Source: Phoronis australis
Lineage: Eukaryota; Phoronida; Phoronidae
Direction of reading: 5' to 3'
DNA: 64,000 nt
Assembly (NCBI GenBank): GCA_002633005.1
Contig: NMRA01000078.1
Coordinates: forward strand, 811,249 to 875,248
The position numbers and the translations under genes were made by a program. The first letter of the stretch is position 1. The number at the start of each line of letters is the position of its first letter. Below are positions 25,239 to 36,685 of the stretch, in pieces. The notes under the pieces are model-generated. The model was given only the letters and a program-made list of their open reading frames with translations. It made no database searches and was not told the origin of the DNA.

Positions 25239-25487
25239 CTTGGGTTTTAATTTCCATACCCGGATGTGAAATAGAGATATCCGAAAACAGTTGTAATGTC
25301 AATCGTGATTGGCTGGTATCTATAAATTGTCTTGAATTCAGCAAATGCCAGGGCACAGCAAATAAAACCGTAGCCTTTCTGTGAAGCTTGCACGAACTTC
25401 GCGCTAAGTTTTTATACGAAAGGTGCACAACAACGTGCGAACAGCTTCCTTATTAACATTTTAGTTTGGCAGCGCTTGGAAAAAGAG
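25239..25487. promoter_or_regulatory. Bidirectional RSBN1/SET promoter
   Basis: Only 249 bp separate the divergent start codons of RSBN1 and SET, and this stretch includes both 5' UTRs. It contains an inverted CCAAT box (ATTGGCT, 25308-25314) and a TATA-like tctataaat just after it. No transcription start can be placed from sequence alone. Confidence 0.7.
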
Positions 25488-25751
25488 ATGACCGACTCAG
25501 GCGGGACACCAGCAAAACAAGCAAAGGTCGACATTGGTGAAAGTGAAGGCGATGACAGTAGAGACATGGATTTGGAGACCCAGCGAGCGCTGGAACAAAT
25601 TGACTCTTGCCAACAGGAGATAGACACTCTTAACGAGAAGGCATCAGAAGAAATCTTACTCGTTGAACAGAAATTCAACAAAGAAAGGGAACCACATTAT
25701 AAGGATAGGAACACAATAATTGAGCAGATCCCACAGTTTTGGGTTACAACA
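25488..25751 (+). CDS. SET: SET coding exon 1
   Basis: 88 codons, phase 0, donor gtatcc directly after WVTT. It encodes the isoform-specific N-terminus and the dimerisation helix. Reading on past the donor gives unrelated sequence. Confidence 0.93.
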
Positions 25752-28700
25752 GTATCCTATAATCTTATCATGTTTGAACTGGATCTCTTCTCTATCTCTC
25801 TTTTCCTGAATTTATGCCTTTTAAAAGAGAGAGGTCGGCAAACCTCCCTGGGCGTAGACACCTCTGTGTCTTGAGTGGTGTTATTCGTCAAAGGCTGTGA
25901 CTAAAACCTAATACTTCTTGCACACTTGAAGCGTTTCAGCAAATTATGCGCGCATCAGTTGGCAGTGACGATGTTACATCTGTAACCTTTTGTGAGTGTA
26001 GATGGAAAAAGTGAAAAAGAACCAGTTACTTCCTCTGAACAATGCCTTTTTAGTGGATGTAGCTGGTTCTCAAATTAGGTGACATCACATCAGACTATAT
26101 TAGACAGTGCCACTGCCTCTACTACTTATTTTTAATTGTTTATTTATTTATTGTAATATCTAAAATGAGGGCATCCTCTTCTGTGACAGCACTGCTTTCC
26201 AAGAGCTAGGGCCCTCAACAACGAAATATAAAACAGTAGTATAATACAATAAAGTAGTAAAACAATAATTAAATACATGTAACAAAGAAACAATTAAAAC
26301 AGGTTGAGAATTTGTATGATAAATAAAGGAAAAAGGATGATGGAAATTTAACTAAGAGAGGTGACATAAATAAAAAGATGATATTAAATAGCAAGAGTAT
26401 TTACGCATAATGAAAAATGATATAATTAAGACAGGTAAGGTGTAAGAATGGTTAAGTAAATTATAGCCACTTTTTAATATTAAGTTTGAATCAAACCGAT
26501 TAATTTCTTGGCTAAGAGAGTTCCATACTGCAGCAGCAGTGGAAATAAAAGATCTCTTTCCGGTCTGGTTTTAATTTTTTTTTTTAAGAATCATAAACAG
26601 CAACAGAAGAACCCATAGAGTATATAGCTTGACTGTTACAGAATTTGCCCCCGAGATATGTTCAAGCCAAGCTATTGACACACCTGTACATGCAACAGGC
26701 AGAGATATTTACTTGTTTGTTTGACTTTAATAAAGCCAAGCTTGGAGTACAAGTCGTCCACCCAGGTGTCTCTAGTTCTAGTACCCTGGCAGCTCTGGAT
26801 TAGTTGGACTTTGCTAACAGATGGTCTGTCCCCAAACCAGTAAACAATCATTATGAGGCTGAATAATAGAATGGTAAAGTGTCTTAGAGTGCCTACAATA
26901 AAAAAAAATTACCTAGACATTGGTATGCCAATTTTCTTCGGTAATTTCTTTTTGATGTGATCTATGTGCATGTTGAATTTAAGGTTGGCATCTAAAATAA
27001 GGCCTAAGTGCTTAAACTTGTCGACACTTTAAGGGAACTGTTGAAAGAAAGAGACAGTTTCTATTGTTTTGGTTTCTGGTGGGTTCTTACTAACTTAAGA
27101 GTGAGTTTATTTTGATCCAGCCAATCATGGAGAAGGGCTAGCTCATTGTTGAGAGAAGTTTCAAGTTCTCTTACTGATCCAGCTGTGGACATAATTGCAA
27201 TGTTATCAGCATATAAAGCTGGTACACTATTGCCAAGGACAGTAGGGAGATTGTTAACAAAAAAGTGAATAACTGAAGGCCCAGAATGTAGCCCTGAGGT
27301 ACGCCGGTGATGACGGTTGAGTAGTCAGAAAGAATACCACGGTATTTGGTAGCTGTAGAGACTGTGATGCTTCCATAGGGCTAGCCTTGGTGCAATGCTG
27401 TATATTAAATGTACAGCTTTGCGCCGATGTGGGTAAAAAACTGACCAGATATAATCTGACACAAAATTTATGTCGTTAAAAACTACTCTCTCCCTTGAGT
27501 AAACTGAATTATTTCCGGGTGTGGAGTTATCTTTTGCGTCAGCCTTTGGCGCCATGAAATATTGGGTCACCTATTGGCCAGTTTCTTTTTTTGCTGATTG
27601 TTCATGAAACTGTACACGTCACAACAAATTATCGAAAATGGTTTTATTTAACTACAAGTTTTTAGTAGTTTAATACCAACAAAATGAATTTCAGAACAAT
27701 TTTTCCTGCTGCGAAGCTGCCATCTTCCGAGAGATGTCACAAAAGGTTAGGAAATGGCACGTGTTTATTTGCTCTGGTCTTTAGCTTTACATGTTGATAT
27801 TACAAGGGGTGAGGTGACCAGCAGAACTACCCTTGCTAGGTGCTCTATTTTGACGATAGTCTTCATACAGCTAGCTGGCTGGCTATCATAGGCCCATCAT
27901 ACGCTGGCAGTTTTTCTTCCAATTATGCCGCACACGGTTTAAACCATCAAAGTCACATTGCTATTGCGTGTAGAGGAACACCTGAGGAGGCCTTTGATGT
28001 CTTTAATCCCTTCGTTCAGTTGCCCATTTTTACACTTCATACGCCAGAAGATATGACGTCCTATTTTCTGGCACCTATATTGTGTACTAAATTGTTGAAT
28101 TTTTGCCACATACTCTTAGATTCACATACAGGATAGTACACTTGTACTTGACGCAAAGATCCAAGGTACAGTGTCCTTGTAATTTCCAATCGTGCAGTAA
28201 CCTTTCCTTGTCAGTTCCCTCTGTGTATGACCTTTGACCTTAACACGTGTACAGTTCATCAATCACCCACAGATGTCAGCTCTGATGGAGGAAGAAGAGG
28301 AAGACTGTCTTCACTATCTCAAGCAGGTATTGTTGTTTACTGTTCTTTGTAAACATATAAGAAGCAGCACTCGGCATGGGCAAAAATGCCCTCTCGAAGG
28401 TATGAGGGACGGCATATTTGCCACTTGTATTCTCAGATTTGAGCTCGTAAAAGCTTGTGGTAAAAAACCACCAAATATCTGGTCCGTTTGGTTATTATGA
28501 GTGAGGTCACCTTTCTACTCGTAATTTACGTTTCTACTTGTATTTCTGTGAGGATACACACTAATGTCAAGCCCTCAGTACATAGAAGTTGTGCTGCTAC
28601 CATATCGGGTCTCGCCATCTCGCTCCCTTTATTGTCTTCTCAGTATGCTTATGTCAAAAACTGACTAAGCTAAAGATGATCACTGAAGACGGTTTTGATT

Positions 28701-31700
28701 GTAGCAACTGTTGTTGCAGACCTGCATTGACTGCATCATGTGGGTGTTTGAAAGTCCAAACTGCTCATAGTTTGTGTGTCGAGTCTTGAAATAAAGGTAT
28801 TGACGAGTCAAAACAGGTTGTCAAAAGAATGTGTACCTGGCGACCTCTGGTGTTGGTCTTAGGAAGTTTGTCATATGTGGTTTCCTGCATCATAGTTTAT
28901 AGATGGTCTACCTCGATCCTACTCCTTTCAGGATGCCTTCCTGTCTCTGAGATATTGGTGTTTTTGCAGGTTGAAGTTGAAGAAAATGAGGACATAAAGT
29001 CGGGCTATAAAATTAGTTTTCATTTTGAGGAGAATCCTTACTTTGAAAACAAGCTGTTGTGCAAAGAGTTCCATCTGGGACTCAGTGGTAAGTTAATTGT
29101 TATGAGTCTTAAGTGAGGGGGACATTTGTTAATGGTATTGTGTTTGTAAATGTTACTTTCCATGACTGTTGCAATGCGACTTTGGTTTTCGGTATCTCCA
29201 GTTTTGAATGCCTTGAACACAATTTACAGTCAAACCGTTTTATTAGGAACCTTACCTGCCAGTTCTAAAATGCTCACTGCAACAGAATCTTGTTATCTCC
29301 TGATCAACTGGTATGTGCAATACAGCTGATATAGAAATTTTGGAATCCAGCGAGTGTTTTAAACTCTATACTTTGTAACACTTTCTTCTCTGCTGAATAA
29401 GGGGCATGAAAGTGACTATTGCCTAGTGTTCCCCACCCTGATGCGTGACTATTGCCCAGTGTTCCCCACCCTGGCGCGTGACTATTGCCCAGTGTTCCCC
29501 ACCCTGGTGCGTGACTATTGCCCAGTGTTTCCCACCCTGGCGCGTGACTATTGCCCAGTGTTCCCCACCCTGGTGCGTGACTATTGCCCAGTGTTCCACA
29601 CCCTGGTACGTGACTCTTGCCCAGTGTTCCCCACTACAGAAAATTCCACTGGAATTACAAAAGTTCATGTATGTGTTCAAAAGTCCAAGTCCATACTGTG
29701 GGAAGTTTGATTGTTTAAATCTTGAAATAAATGCATTGAACCAGTATCAAAATGGCACAATTTGCTTTAAAATGGCTTATCTCTCAATACCTTAAACTCA
29801 TTGTGCAGGTTTTCAAACCAAATCCAAGTAAACCAAATTAGTCTGACTGCAAATTTCAAACTTAACACTGTGACGAGTCGAAGCAGGTTGCGAAGAATGC
29901 TGCTTGCCCATCTTTATGTGCCACACAGTACCTACAATGCCCACGATTTAAAAATTGGTTTTATTTTCTGTACTTTGGACTAAAGCCATGTTTATATGCA
30001 GCACTTTGCACTCGTACATTAGAATACAGCATACGCAAATCTACGCCTGGTTGTAGATGTAAATTTACACAGCATTCGTATGGGGAAAAAGAAAAGCAAT
30101 ATTTGTGCTCAGTACGCTTTACATTTCACCGCAAGTTCGACACCAGCAACGTTTCCCAGTAAAGAGAAGGTTCTTCAGATGCAATTGCCTTCAATCTGGG
30201 GAGCTCTGAGGCTCAGGAATAGATCCCTAAGGGATTGGTTTTGGAAGAATCTTGCAACGTCAAATAATATTAAGAACGATTGATGGATTAGTATCAAAAC
30301 ACATTCAATGATGAAAATTTCAAAGATGAAGGGTGGTTTGAAAATTGTCAAATGGCAGATGCTCTTCCATAGGCTTGCTCATTTTACCAAGTATACTTTG
30401 AACGCATTACATTCAGATGATACAATCCTCCTCTCAGCCAAATCGTAATGAAAGCATACAGGATTTGGTAAACGCACTGTTGTTCACCTGGCGGAGTTAA
30501 GAAAGTAGGTGTTTTCCTGTTCTCGATGCATATGCAAAATAAGCAAAGAGACAGCTGCTCAAAATTTCAACAAAGCCATCACTTGAATGATGATAAATTT
30601 GGATTTTCCCAATTGAGGCAGTTTAGTAATGTTATCGATGGAAGTGCCTTAACAGTGATAGTGTCTAAAATATTGTTCGCGGATTTTTATTCAACAACAT
30701 GGTTCTAGTATTCGATTATTTTTTGATGTGTGATTTCTCATGTAAACACAAGATGGCTTGCCAAGTCGTGTTCATGACATGCTGGCTTTTGGAAATTAAG
30801 TGTTGAAGGTGAAATACGATCTTTGGCAAAATGAGCCAAAAAGCTGATTTGTCCTCATGAAGTCATACATATGCCTATTGCACCTCCATAGGGATGGTGC
30901 ATATCCAGTGAAATCGTGAACAAAAAAAGCTTTGAAAGTTTCACCTAGCAGCAACCGCAGCAACGCCACCAGCAGCAACAGCAGCAGCGCTGCTGGCAGC
31001 AACAGCAGCAGCGCCGCTGGCAGCAACAGCAGCAGCAGCAACAGCATTTCAATAGAAGACCATGTTGAACCAATATGACAACAGAAGATCTTTTGGTCAT
31101 TTAAAGGGAAGTGGTGTTTCTTTAAGAAGAGATGAGATTTCGTAATGGCACTTTTGGCAAAGTGATCTTGCTTTTCCTCCCATGAGTTAATTTAATTCGC
31201 GTTCACATGCGCTAGGTGTATATTTGCACGTGTGTAAATGTACATCTACGTGACCCGAGGAGGTGGAGTAATTATAGACTCAAGTGTAGCTTTTACGGAT
31301 GTTTTTGTATTTTTTGGCAAAAATAGACACTGCGTAAATATAGTCAGGTATAAATCTACACTCCATAGATCCAATACATTAGCACTGTTCTTGTAGCGAG
31401 ATATCTTCACTTTATGCAACAGAAGTTGTGAATCCTGTCCCATAGTTTAATGTTTCAACCTCACTGACCAATCACTTAAAGGGATGTTAAACCCTGTTGT
31501 GATGATTTAAACCAATCCTCTTTCTGTTTCCTGCTAATGCATCATAAGCGTCAATCTTGAAAGATAAAAGCAGGAATCATCTAAAAGATTCTACTCTTAT
31601 TTCACAAACTGGACATTATGGTCATTGGGTGGTCTTTTCCCACTGTTGTTGTGTAATTTGGTAAAAGCATAGGTCACGCTTTCCCATTTAGTAGACTTTG

Positions 31701-34700
31701 AAAGGAGTTTAAAAATTTTCCTCCAAACGTTTGAGGGTTGTCAAGGGTTACAGCGCATTTATTCCGTTTCAGAGAATTGGACGGGAAAGTCATTTTTAGT
31801 ATTTGTTAATAGGCCAAAACCGGGTTTGGTATCCTTTTAAGTGGCCGCCATATTGCTAGTAAGTTCTCCAACATGTACTCAAAACACTCGCCTTTCACAT
31901 GCGTGACATTGTGTCGTCTAAGGTCTCGTATTAGCTTGCTTTGCTGGCGAGAGACTTGGTCTATGGAACGCACCCCAGCTCTCATAATGTTTAATGTTTT
32001 GTCTTGCTTGCTCGCCAGGTAACCCCACGGCACAGGCAACTGAAATAAAATGGAAGGCTGGACATAGCCTGGTGTCTGCGGAACGCCAGAAGACATTGTT
32101 GGGGAAACGCAAATTGAACAGGCGGAAGTTCTTTGATTGGTTCAGTGACACATCTGATCCATCAGCTGATGATATTGCTGAGGTAATGTCGGGCAAAACA
32201 TTCATTAATAACTAATTTGTGATCGTTAATTTTCATCAACATTTGCTTGAGCTCTCTGTGTCGTTGATAGCCATTCCCTGCACACCAGTAAAGCAGATGG
32301 GCAAGACGTAAGAAAACTAGGAATTAAAATGTCAGCTGAATTTTGAGGCTGTTCTTTCATAGCTGTCATTTTAATCATTAGTTTTATTTTGTCTCTAAGC
32401 CGTCAAAGAGAGCTCGAGCAAATATCATTGAAAATTATTAATTGTGAGAACATTGTTGTGTGCTCAACAAATTTTGTCCACAGGAGGCTCTGCTTTCAAA
32501 ATATTCTAATTAATGAGTTATTCACATTTCATTCAAGAAAATGTGATGACCTCTGCTTCAGCGAAGCTGTAATATTGTGGAACATATAATATGGAGGAAA
32601 GAAGGAATTTTATTTTGTACCTGGCAGGTGTTCTGAATAAATGCCTAATCATTGACTGACATGGCGATTTTTCTGCCTGAAACTTGTCAGACTGGCAGGG
32701 AAAGCTGTGTGTGACTGTGGCTTTGAATAAATTCAAAAATGGAGGGTTTGGTGTATTGCTCGATTCTTTATATTTGGATATACGGGTAATGGTCTGATAT
32801 ATCGTGCCCGAATTTTGAGAACCAGTTTTCTCCTCTGAATATCGAACGTCATACTGGTTTTCAAAATACGGGCACGTTATATCAGACTATTGCCAAATAT
32901 ACCTGTATAGTGTGTCCCAGCCTGGTTATGTTCTGTTGGAATAGTTAGCAATGTTAATACAAGACTTTCATTTTCGCTTTAGTATGATTTAAACCAGGTT
33001 TGACAGTTTTTTTTTCTAACTGTTAATTTGTTCCATTGGGGTATATGTACACTTGTATGACATTTGCGTGAAGCATGGCTTGTGTGTTAAAAGTGAATTA
33101 ACTGACCTAGTGAAAAAGCCATTTGTTAGTATGTTTTAAGCCGATTATCATTACAAAACTGGTCTCAATTTGTTTTCTAATCAGTTAAAAGTGATTTGTA
33201 GACTTGAAAAGAAATGATTGTTAGCCATTGCTTGAGACTGTGCTTTGTGTGTAAAGTGACGTGCAGAGGGATTCTATGTTTTGAGCCTGTTTTCACCATG
33301 CAAACTCAAAATCAGATTTTACCAAGTCCAGATATCTTGTGTTAATAAATAATAAATTGAAGCCCGTTTTGTAATAGTACGGAAGCCTTAAATTGAGCTT
33401 GAGTTTTAGTCAATTGTGGGAACGATCTTTAGGGAATTGGTTCTTCAGTTTATTTCACGTTCGACTTAAATGTGAGAGTTGATGCTATCCATGGAGACCA
33501 TTACAAAAGCGGTCGTTTCTAGACAGCGTTGTAGTCGTAACTCTTGTTCATTGTGCACAGGTGATTAAAGATGACATGTGGCCAAATCCCCTGCAGTATT
33601 ATCTGGCCCCCGGTGATGCCAATGGAATGTACAGGTAAGTGGTCATCGAATACTCTCGTAAGTGTGCTTCATTTAATCGTTGATTAGCGCCAACTTCCAG
33701 TTTCTTTCAATATCATTTGTAAAAGGGTAAAAGGGATTTCACGATTATGTTCGAGTTACTTAGTCTTTTTCATGATTTCATGGTTTAAGGTGATCTTTGA
33801 CCCTAGAAGAGTGTCCAGTTTTGGCCATTCATGTCTCAGAAATGACCGGTCAGCTACAAATGAAGGTTAATACGCTGCTCTCGAAAACGCCGCTTGGGCT
33901 AAGCGTTTGTTTTTAAAATGATCTATTTTCGCAAGAGGAGGTATCAAAAATGGGACTTTCGTGAATTTTTTTTGAAAAAACCCTAAAAATTGTGTAAGGT
34001 GAAAACGACATGGTACTTAAGAAAACTTAGCACTTTCAAAATTTCGAGTTTTGCGGAATTTGGTAATGGTGTTGGTGCCGATGTTTTACTGTGAAAGTGT
34101 TGCTTTCTTTTTTGCTTAATTTTACTAAGAAGACGACGTATGATCCAATCAATGGCAAATATAACGTACAAATTAAATTCTACAGAGTGTTCGCCTTCAG
34201 AAATATATACTATTACCCAGTGAAGTTTTGTAGATGTGTAGATATTTGGCTGAATGTGTGGACTTGTTAATACGGTCCTGCATAGCCTTAAGCCATGTTG
34301 CTGTGTCTTCTCTCCCAAAGTCATGTTTTGGAGCATAGCTTGTGTACTCGCAGCTCCCTCTTGTGCAAAGATACTGTTCTGTTTTGTAGTGACGAAGAGG
34401 ACGATGATGGGGAAGAGGATGACTCTGTTGTTGTCATCGGTGATGATGATGATGATGAAGACGATGAATTAGGAGAAGGTTGGTAGCATGCTATACTGAA
34501 ATGCCTGTTGGTGTGGACTGGGCGTTGTTTGAGATATCTGGAGTATAATTCAATTGTAGCACCGCTAGTGGTTAAAAATAGTGCGGGTGATCTGATACAT
34601 GTTGCATCATACATGCACAGACCATTCAGCCTGGCCCATCGCACCAAACACCAGAAACGGCAATAGCCAGGTGTAACGTGTCCACATTTTGAGAACCAGT

Positions 34701-36685
34701 CGGATGTCGGTTATTCTGTGGAGAAAACTAGTTCACAAAATGCGAGCACATTGTATCTAGCAATTACCCCCTGAAACCATTTCAACACGTATAAACATAT
34801 ACGTAAATTAAGAGCGAGCTGAGGAGCTACAGATCATACAAGAGGGTCAAGCAGTCGGAATCGAACCTTTGACCTTTTGAGTAGGAGGCAGACACTCGAC
34901 CCACTAGGCCACACCGTCACTCGGGGTTTTATATTTAATATCTTTTTTCACTGTCTGCTGATTTCACAGTCGCATGTTTCCTCTAACCCATACACCATTG
35001 GATACTCAGTTGCCTATTGCTGAAAGCTGCGGTAACTCAGCTGAGAGTGCGAAGGTACGATTTCAGACGAGCTATTGCTGTTTCACGCTCCGTGGAGTTT
35101 CTTTTAAGATCACCCCCTCGTTGACGTTGGTTCTGAAAAGAATTAGTCACCGGGCACTTAATCAGGAACGTTTGAATAATGGGAGTATTTCAGTTAATGA
35201 GTGGAATAAAATCTTTACTAACGCAAGTGAGAGAGGTCGTTGTTATGGTTAATGGGAAAGCGTGTAGTCTTAGCAGTGCGACTGTGCAAGGTCACGTTGG
35301 GAATGAGAGGAACACAGTCTCTGAGTATCTCTCTATATTACTGCGATCTACTGAGATAATTAACATAAATTATTTCTAAGCTGTGAAATGCTAGTAGTTA
35401 CTTGGCTCAACCTGTATTCAGGAATTGTGAAGTTAAGAATTATTATCAATCGGACTTAAAGCACTTTTCATAAAGCAGACTCGTGATCGTGTTTCAGAAG
35501 ACTATATTGATGAAGGAGACGAGAGCTTAGATGCTGAAGGACTGGTGGAGGAGCCTGAAGAGGAGGAGGGAGAAGAAGGTAGGGGTTATTGAGTGCACTG
35601 ATAAGGGTCACTGAGTGCAGGTGATGGTAGGGGTTATGATAGGGGTTATTGAGTGCACTGATAAGGGTCACTGAGTGCAAGTGATGGTAAGGGTTATGGT
35701 AGGGGTTATTGAGTGTACTGATAAGGGTCACTGAGTGTAAGTGATGGTACGGGTTGTGGTAGGAGTTAATGAGTGCATATGATGATAAGGGTACATATAA
35801 TGGTAGGGGTTACTGAGGGCATGCTATGGTAGGGGTTAATGAGTACGTGTAATGGTAGGGAATATTGAGTGCATGTTATAGTAGTAGTTATTGAGTGCCT
35901 GTAATGGTAGGGGTTAAGGGGTACGATAATGATGGTGTTTTTATGGTAGGGGTTACTGAATACATATTATGGTAGCGGTTATTAAGTGCATACAGTGGTA
36001 AGCATATTGGGCGCATCACATGATAGGGGTTATCACATGCCTTTAATGGTGGGGTTATTGAATGCGTACATTGGTAGGAGTTATTGAGTGCATTGGTAGT
36101 TGTTAATGAGTACATGGATGACTGTTGGGGTCATTGGCTCAGCACTGGTTGAAGCCTCTTACAGCGCCATCTTTGGAAACCAGTGTCTTAGTTTTTGTTT
36201 TAGGATGGAACACTCTACTTTGAATATTCGGATAAGTTGGTATTCCTAATTGCAAATGATGAAACAATGGGCCAACTGGAGTTCATTTTTTGCTTCTGAT
36301 CAATGGAATGAATCCTTACAGCTATCTTGATTTATCCAAGGTTGAACTTTGCGATTCTGGCTGTCAATGACCAAATTAGCGCTGTGTAAGGGTCGCTGAA
36401 TGCAGTTATGACGAGGTCATCTGCTAGTTGTGTGGCGATATGAATGTATGTGTCAGAGGGCTGGTTCAACCAGGCCAATATGTTTTGTTCGAGTGCAGTC
36501 AAATCTTATCCTAAGGGTCGGTTGAATGAACTAGAAGGAGCGTGTTGCCAAACTTTACTCACAATAAACAAAGTTCTAATCCGTATTTGACTTATTCGAA
36601 TTTCGTAAATATATTCCCCGTGGTGTCGCCTGTGTTTATGCTATGCAACCTCTGTACTTCAGGTGATGATGAAGAAGCTGCCTGA
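25488..36685 (+). CDS. SET: SET nuclear oncoprotein homologue (I2PP2A / TAF-I, NAP-family histone chaperone)
   Basis: Eight coding exons join in phase (25488-25751, 28255-28326, 28970-29087, 32019-32182, 33561-33634, 34390-34478, 35498-35578, 36663-36685), giving 294 residues; human SET is 277-290. Residues about 28-75 form the long dimerisation helix ([20 protein letters not shown]). The earmuff domain follows ([50 protein letters not shown]), then an acidic tail of Asp/Glu from about 232. The family is mainly nuclear: it binds histones, blocks their acetylation (INHAT) and inhibits PP2A. The start ATG at 25488 is preceded by an in-frame TTG but no other in-frame ATG nearby. The tail ends EEAA and is interrupted by VVVIG. 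The gene is divergent from RSBN1. Identification is very firm. Confidence 0.95.
26500..27345 (-). mobile_element. Decayed LINE reverse-transcriptase fragment
   Basis: On the minus strand, in SET intron 1. The RT motif GVPQG is at about 27291-27305. A YADD-type catalytic box appears as YADN (about 27202-27213). Downstream are [13 protein letters not shown]-like and LYHSIIQPH-like blocks typical of CR1/jockey-type LINEs. Stops and frameshifts break the frame, so it is inactive. Confidence 0.75.
28255..28326 (+). CDS. SET: SET coding exon 2
   Basis: 72 bp, acceptor cacgtgtacag, donor gtattg. It encodes [20 protein letters not shown], the direct counterpart of the vertebrate stretch that follows WVTT. 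Confidence 0.92.
28970..29087 (+). CDS. SET: SET coding exon 3
   Basis: 118 bp, acceptor tgtttttgcag, donor gtaagt, one trailing base. It encodes [20 protein letters not shown] and LLCKEFHL, the signature of the NAP/SET earmuff. Confidence 0.95.
29420..29640. repeat. 33-bp tandem repeat array in SET intron 3
   Basis: About six and a half units of gtgactattgcccagtgttc plus cccaccctgg and a variable trinucleotide (cgc/tgc/tac). Because 33 is a multiple of three, several frames stay open on both strands. It lies inside an intron and has no splice support as coding. Confidence 0.95.
29629..29890. repeat. Dispersed repeat copy in SET intron 3
   Basis: It shares blocks with 24440-24660 and 53837-54025: aagtccatactg, cttgaaa..atgcattgaa, ttcaaactcatt, caggttttcaaac and gacgagtcgaagcaggttg. 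A short related end is at 28786-28820. The family is not recognised. Confidence 0.55.
30945..31048. repeat. CAG/CAA trinucleotide repeat
   Basis: An imperfect cagcag/caacag tract with two copies of a gctggcagcaacagcagcag-type unit, in SET intron 3. The reverse strand reads as poly-Leu. It is not exonic. Confidence 0.9.
31484..31838. mobile_element. Inverted-repeat dispersed element, copy A
   Basis: About 350 bp in SET intron 3. It runs from taaaccctgttgtgatga to ccaaaaccgggtttggta and carries ggagtttaaaaattttcctc in between. The reverse-strand copy at 60838-61198 shares this order. Fragments occur at 17905-18020, 50270-50420 and 60120-60320. Confidence 0.6.
32019..32182 (+). CDS. SET: SET coding exon 4
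   Basis: 164 bp, acceptor ttgctcgccag, donor gtaatg, phase 0 at the end. It encodes [13 protein letters not shown] and [18 protein letters not shown]. Confidence 0.95.
32770..32909. mobile_element. Hairpin MITE in SET intron 4
   Basis: Two arms of about 57 bp (left 32770-32826, right 32852-32909) are inverted copies with few mismatches: ggtctgatatatcgtgcccg against cgggcacgttatatcagact. The spacer is about 25 bp. Nearly the whole element is palindromic. Confidence 0.8.
33561..33634 (+). CDS. SET: SET coding exon 5
   Basis: 74 bp, acceptor ttgtgcacag, donor gtaagt. It encodes [19 protein letters not shown], the end of the earmuff domain. It is too short to appear as a long ORF. Confidence 0.95.
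34390..34478 (+). CDS. SET: SET coding exon 6 (acidic tail)
   Basis: 89 bp, acceptor ctgttttgtag, donor gttggt (a weak +3 to +6). It encodes acidic runs ([23 protein letters not shown]) split by VVVIG. ORFs in the other two frames here come from the GAT/GAC repeats. Confidence 0.88.
34658..34785. mobile_element. Hairpin MITE, diverged second copy (SET intron 6)
   Basis: It has the same architecture as 32770-32909: ggcaatagcc, cacattttgagaaccagt, a spacer, ctagttcacaaaatgcgagc, then attacc. The arms pair less well. Confidence 0.65.
34815..34925 (-). mobile_element. tRNA-derived SINE, copy A
   Basis: On the minus strand there is a Pol III A-box-like tggcctagtgggtcgagtg and a perfect B-box ggttcgattcc, then the family tail gtagctcctcagct. 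The same tail follows the tRNA-like part at 59440-59567. It lies in SET intron 6, antisense to SET. Confidence 0.7.
35498..35578 (+). CDS. SET: SET coding exon 7 (acidic tail)
   Basis: 81 bp, acceptor cgtgtttcag, donor gtaggg, two leading bases and one trailing. It encodes [20 protein letters not shown] and a Glu-rich end. Confidence 0.88.
35576..36118. repeat. 60-bp tandem array, decaying outward, in SET intron 7
   Basis: Three near-perfect 60-bp units (35581, 35641, 35701; aggggttattgagtgcactg) are followed by irregular ggtaggggttattgagtgca echoes to about 36118. It begins at the donor of SET exon 7. Confidence 0.9.
36663..36685 (+). CDS. SET: SET coding exon 8 (last codons and stop)
   Basis: Acceptor ctgtacttcag. 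The exon completes a Gly and encodes DDEEAA followed by TGA, then the 3' UTR. Phase and acidic composition both fit. Confidence 0.82.

Noticed and set aside
29423-29795. Overlapping ORFs with 11-residue repeats (for example [11 protein letters not shown]) on both strands
   Set aside because: Produced by a 33-bp tandem array within a SET intron; no splice sites or family support.
30796-31047. Poly-Leu ORF on the minus strand
   Set aside because: A reading of the CAG/CAA tract inside a SET intron.
34254-34647. Acidic, Met-rich and Ser-rich ORFs around 34390-34478
   Set aside because: Other-frame and antisense readings of the GAT/GAC-rich SET exon 6. Only the frame in phase with exons 5 and 7 was kept.
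34815-34925. tRNA gene
   Set aside because: A and B boxes are present on the minus strand but a full cloverleaf is not, and the same tail follows a second copy. It is a SINE.
35468-36115. Repetitive ORFs rich in Asn/Tyr/His on the minus strand
   Set aside because: Readings of the 60-bp tandem array in SET intron 7.
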